Source: Coriobacteriia bacterium
GTDB lineage: Bacteria; Actinomycetota; Coriobacteriia; Coriobacteriales; UBA8131
NCBI GenBank assembly: GCA_009781535.1
Contig: WQXX01000039.1
Span: 1 to 8,886 of the forward strand
Direction: 5' to 3'
Length of the DNA: 8,886 nt
The position numbers and the translations under genes are program-made. Positions 6,668 to 8,886 of this stretch are shown one piece after another. Under the pieces are notes generated by a model. That model worked only from the letters and a program-made list of their open reading frames with translations, searched no databases and was not told where the DNA came from. Position 1 is the stretch's first letter; each line of letters opens with the position of its first letter.

Positions 6668-8025
6668 GCTTCCTCGACAGCGCCCTTTCGACTCTTTTTT
6701 GCGCCCTTTTCAACTCTTCCGAGCTGTGAGAAGCTCTTTGGCAGGATGAAGGTAAGCAGACAACAGATTAACAGCGAAACAGCTACAAAGGCTGTTACCA
6801 GCCAAGTCAATCCCAGTACCTTTATATTGACCCAGATAATGCCGGTGGAAATCGCGGTCATGCCAGCGCCAATCAAACCCTGGATGGCAAAATACATGCC
6901 AGGCTGCGAATGTCCCGTCTCTGCTTTTTCTTTTGCAGCAAGATGTGAGGGAATGAAATACGTTACTGAGAAGAAGGTGCCTATACCGAACGAACATGCA
7001 AGACCTCCAGCAATGGCGATAATCTGCCGCGTCATGACATCCTGCACGAAATTGGCGTTGCAGAAGAAACAGATTATCATTCCTACAACGAAGGTGAGCA
7101 TCGCATACACAAAGCCGAACTTGAAACCGCGCCGTCTGATGATGAAGTAATACAACGCGATGGTTGCAGGCACCGGAGCAAACGCACAGGCATTGACAAT
7201 GGAAATCTGCCCACCGTTAAAGAGCGCTACGCCGGACAGAAAGACGTTTTGGCCGACCAGGAACAGCTGGATGGAGAAGTTGACCAAACAGTAGACGAGC
7301 ATCCATCTGATGTAATCCTTATTCTTTATGACATAGAGGAAGGATTTGATCATACCAGGTTCCTTCTCGACCGGCTCATCTGGTTTTTCGTTCTCGTTTC
7401 TCAGGAAGAACAACGCGATGATGACCAGCAGCGACAAAGGCGAGAAAATCATGACGATGACACGGATGTTCATGATGGTGACAAGCACCGGGATGAGGGC
7501 GAAGACGAGCACATAGGACACGACGTCCGCCACGCTTTTAACGCTTGAAAGAAATTGACGGTCGTTATCGTTTTCGGTGATCTCAGAAAAGCTCGCATAG
7601 TAGGCAAGCATGACACAGGTGTACGAGCAGTAGAACAGGATAAGGAAGATAGCGAACCAGACAGTATTGAGATTCTGGTTATCGCCGAAAGCCGGTATGA
7701 GGAACAAGAAGAAGGAAACTACCATAGGCACAAAGCCAAGGATGATCCCGAGCTTTCGTTTTCCGAATTTTGACTTCATGTTGTCAAGGAAGTTCGCTAA
7801 TGGCACGTCGATGACGCCGTCGATGATCTTTGCAAAGGTGATGACAAATGCCCACACCGACGCATTAACCAGGTTCTTGTTGAGATAGGTCCAATTCTCG
7901 ATGTTGACTTCGAACCCATAGGTCAGCAACGCATCGCACAAATAAACGCCGATCATGAGGTTGAGCAGGTTGATTCCGATTGCAGCAAAACCAAACGCGA
8001 GCAGTTTTTTCTTTGAAAGTGTCAT
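6664..8025 (-). CDS. MelB/GPH-type MFS transporter (MFS_2 family)
   Basis: This 453-aa polytopic membrane protein has about 12 predicted hydrophobic segments. The signature of the glycoside-pentoside-hexuronide:cation symporter branch of the MFS is clear: KIIDGVIDVP (66-75), with Asp69 and Asp73 matching the two helix-II acidic residues that bind the coupling cation in MelB, followed by Asp81 and the loop SKFGKRKLGIILG (85-97). Between helices 6 and 7 there is a charged loop rich in Glu, Asp and Lys (about 210-228). The C-terminal tail is strongly basic. Family members usually import sugars or glycosides, but this family also includes the animal lysolipid symporter MFSD2A. In an operon of acyl-handling enzymes a lipid, lysolipid or glycolipid head-group substrate is the more attractive guess. 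AGGAG eight bases upstream supports this ATG, 11 bases after the preceding stop. Substrate is not determinable from the sequence. Confidence 0.9.
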   Translation of the reverse strand: MTLSKKKLLAFGFAAIGINLLNLMIGVYLCDALLTYGFEVNIENWTYLNKNLVNASVWAFVITFAKIIDGVIDVPLANFLDNMKSKFGKRKLGIILGFVPMVVSFFLFLIPAFGDNQNLNTVWFAIFLILFYCSYTCVMLAYYASFSEITENDNDRQFLSSVKSVADVVSYVLVFALIPVLVTIMNIRVIVMIFSPLSLLVIIALFFLRNENEKPDEPVEKEPGMIKSFLYVIKNKDYIRWMLVYCLVNFSIQLFLVGQNVFLSGVALFNGGQISIVNACAFAPVPATIALYYFIIRRRGFKFGFVYAMLTFVVGMIICFFCNANFVQDVMTRQIIAIAGGLACSFGIGTFFSVTYFIPSHLAAKEKAETGHSQPGMYFAIQGLIGAGMTAISTGIIWVNIKVLGLTWLVTAFVAVSLLICCLLTFILPKSFSQLGRVEKGAKKSRKGAVEEA

Positions 8026-8036
8026 ACGACTTTCTC

Positions 8037-8357
8037 CTATTCCTCTACAGTTTGATATCTTCCATTCTGAATCGAGGAATTGAGCATGTAGATCAACTTC
8101 CTCTGGTCTGGAGTAATTGTGCTGGGGTCATAGAACTCTAATGCGATGACATCTTGGGAGCCAAATCGTTCGGTCGAAGGAATTTTGAGGAATCTGATGG
8201 GCCAGTTGTTCTGGATCATCTCATTAAGCTGCTGCTCCCCTACCACAAGGTAGAACCCCTTGTAGACAGAGTTGAAGCGGTCAAAAAACACGTTCTCGTA
8301 AATGCGCTTCGACAGAATGGTTCCGAATTTGTGTGCCAACCTGAAATTTCCAATCAT
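8037..8357 (-). CDS. Unknown 106-aa protein, first gene of the operon
   Basis: I do not recognise this protein. It is soluble, with no signal peptide or membrane segment, and of mixed alpha/beta character: an N-terminal stretch rich in basic and aromatic residues (GNFRLAHKFGTILSKRIYENVFFDRF), a beta-like GFYLVVGEQQ, a segment NNWPIRFLKIPSTERFGSQDVIALEFYDP, and a C-terminal helix TPDQRKLIYMLNSSIQNG. There are no cysteines and no obvious catalytic motif. The start at 8357 (MIGNFRLAH) is chosen because AAGGGAG lies nine bases upstream; the in-frame ATG at 8390 would add 11 residues but has no usable ribosome binding site. It sits 11 bases before the transporter and is probably co-transcribed with it. 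A regulatory or small accessory role is possible but is only a guess from position. Confidence 0.72.
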   Translation of the reverse strand: MIGNFRLAHKFGTILSKRIYENVFFDRFNSVYKGFYLVVGEQQLNEMIQNNWPIRFLKIPSTERFGSQDVIALEFYDPSTITPDQRKLIYMLNSSIQNGRYQTVEE

Positions 8358-8366
8358 TTTGTAACT

Positions 8367-8373
8367 CTCCCTT
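8367..8373 (-). promoter_or_regulatory. Ribosome binding site deciding the start of the 106-aa gene
   Basis: AAGGGAG lies nine bases upstream of the ATG at 8357. It falls inside the would-be coding sequence of a longer form starting at 8390, so it argues for the shorter protein. Confidence 0.7.
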
Positions 8374-8390
8374 AATCCTTGCCGCCTCAT

Positions 8391-8538
8391 CCTGATGAAG
8401 AGGAGACTGGCTTGATGAATAGAGCGCCTGTTTGTACGGTTTATAGGAATTAATCTACCGTAATCGAAGACATGCTGAAAACCTTGCCGCTAACGGCGCA
8501 CAAAACAGTGAAACCCTACCATATGTTGCCTGATGAAT
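8391..8538. repeat. Three copies of a CYTGATGAA motif in the operon leader
   Basis: The plus strand reads CCTGATGAAG at 8391-8400, CTTGATGAAT at 8411-8420 and CCTGATGAAT at 8529-8538. The first two start exactly 20 bp apart, about two helical turns, and lie between the putative -10 and the ribosome binding site; the third is near the start of the gap. Direct repeats on one helix face could be a regulator site. The motif is short, so chance is not excluded. Confidence 0.35.
8440..8468 (-). promoter_or_regulatory. Weak candidate promoter for the lipid operon
   Basis: On the minus strand TATAAA (8445-8440) is a good -10 match. At a 17-bp spacing the -35 position reads TTCGAT (8468-8463), which is a poor match to TTGACA. 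Its position in the only gap upstream of the operon makes it plausible, but the sequence support is weak and read-through from thiI cannot be excluded. Confidence 0.22.
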
Positions 8539-8548
8539 CAAGGTTTTT

Positions 8549-8579
8549 GCTCTACAAGCTGCCTTGTAACCTGCCGAGC
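8549..8579. other. Stem-loop just downstream of thiI
   Basis: A perfect 6-bp stem TACAAG/CTTGTA with a 4-base loop (8553-8568) is flanked by an outer GCTC/GAGC pair (8549-8552 with 8576-8579, asymmetric). It begins eight bases after the thiI stop on the minus strand. No T-run follows on the minus strand (it reads AAAAACC), so it is not a standard intrinsic terminator; it might protect the thiI mRNA end. Confidence 0.3.
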
Positions 8580-8586
8580 TGCTCGA

Positions 8587-8886
8587 TTAGATAACCACAT
8601 GGACGACGAGATCATTCATGATTTCGTCTACCCAGCGTTTGATGGGTAGCTCAGCCCAGATACGTTCAACCTCATCGAGCTTGGCATGGGTTTCAGGATT
8701 GCGGGGCATGAACAGGGTGCAGCAGTCATCATGAGCCTGTGTTGAAAGCTCATAGGTTCCCACACGTTTGGCCTCGTCTATGATTTCCAGCTTGTCGCTT
8801 CCAATGAGCGGACGCAGGATTGGCCATTTAGCCACCTTATCGACCGCCCGGATGTTGTCAAGCGTCTGTGACGCCACCTGTCCTAA
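8587..8886 (-). CDS. thiI: tRNA 4-thiouridine synthase ThiI (C-terminal fragment)
   Basis: The last 99 residues of ThiI are present; the frame is open through the right edge, so the gene starts outside the window. ThiI adenylates U8 of tRNA and, with a cysteine desulfurase, installs 4-thiouridine; in many bacteria it also feeds sulfur to thiamine synthesis. The fragment belongs to the ATP-pyrophosphatase (PP-loop) domain: LGQVASQTLDNIRAVD, then WPILRPLIGSDKLEIIDEAKRVGTYELS, then DDCCTLFMPRNPETHAKLDEVE, all typical of the family's C-terminal part. It ends soon after, so it lacks the rhodanese extension of the E. coli enzyme, like the short Gram-positive form. It is separated from the lipid operon by 229 bp and probably has no functional link to it. 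Confidence 0.93.
   Translation of the reverse strand, partial: LGQVASQTLDNIRAVDKVAKWPILRPLIGSDKLEIIDEAKRVGTYELSTQAHDDCCTLFMPRNPETHAKLDEVERIWAELPIKRWVDEIMNDLVVHVVI

Noticed and set aside
8358..8390. Earlier ATG at 8390 for the 106-aa gene
   Set aside because: It has no ribosome binding site at a workable distance, while AAGGGAG is nine bases before the ATG at 8357.
8470..8500. Small GCCG-CTAA-CGGC hairpin in the gap as a riboswitch or terminator
   Set aside because: Only four stem pairs, no T-run of note and no recognisable conserved aptamer sequence.
8549..8579. Intrinsic terminator after thiI
   Set aside because: The hairpin is real on paper, but the minus strand continues with AAAAACC, not a T-run, and the stem is short and AT-rich.

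Overview
The window looks like chromosomal DNA of a Gram-positive bacterium. Base composition is close to 50% G+C. Ribosome binding sites are strong and GGAGG-like. The gene families (FakA/DegV fatty-acid kinase parts, an acyl carrier domain, a short ThiI without a rhodanese tail) are typical of Clostridia or Coriobacteriia. I cannot choose between these groups from the sequence alone. Every supported gene is on the minus strand, so transcription runs from high to low coordinates.

Layout in order of transcription: the 3' end of thiI (8886-8587); a 229-bp gap with weak promoter-like and repeat elements; a 106-aa unknown protein (8357-8037); a 453-aa MelB/GPH-type transporter (8025-6664); a FakA-like DAK2 fatty acid kinase (6667-5090); a 660-aa AMP-binding ligase-like protein ending in an acyl/peptidyl carrier domain (5089-3107); a fusion of a PlsC-type acyltransferase with an LRAT-like papain-fold domain (3110-2133); a 141-bp spacer made almost wholly of six degenerate 25-28-bp tandem repeats; a DegV/FakB-like fatty-acid-binding protein (1991-1053); a membrane-anchored alpha/beta hydrolase with a cysteine in the nucleophile position (1056-112); and the start of what is probably a 4'-phosphopantetheinyl transferase (110 to the left edge). 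Apart from the 229-bp gap and the repeat spacer, junctions are overlaps, abutments or gaps of about a dozen bases or less, as expected for one operon with coupled translation.

Read as a unit, the operon holds most parts of a dedicated acyl-chain handling pathway. FakB (DegV) would present a fatty acid to FakA, which would make acyl-phosphate. The ligase-like protein would place the acyl group on its own carrier domain, which the PPTase would prime. The PlsC-LRAT protein would move the chain onto a lysolipid or other acceptor. The hydrolase could release or trim chains, and the transporter could move the lipid or its precursor across the membrane. The closest familiar parallel in logic is the E. 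coli Aas/LplT lysophospholipid re-acylation pair, but the part list here is different and larger. The pathway is inference; the domain assignments rest on motifs visible in the proteins.

The most unusual items are the PlsC-LRAT fusion, the eroded ATP-binding P-loop of the carrier-fused ligase beside an acyl-phosphate-making kinase, the Cys-for-Ser hydrolase, and the tandem repeat array that appears to be seeded by the 3' end of the acyltransferase gene and ends in the ribosome binding site of the next gene.
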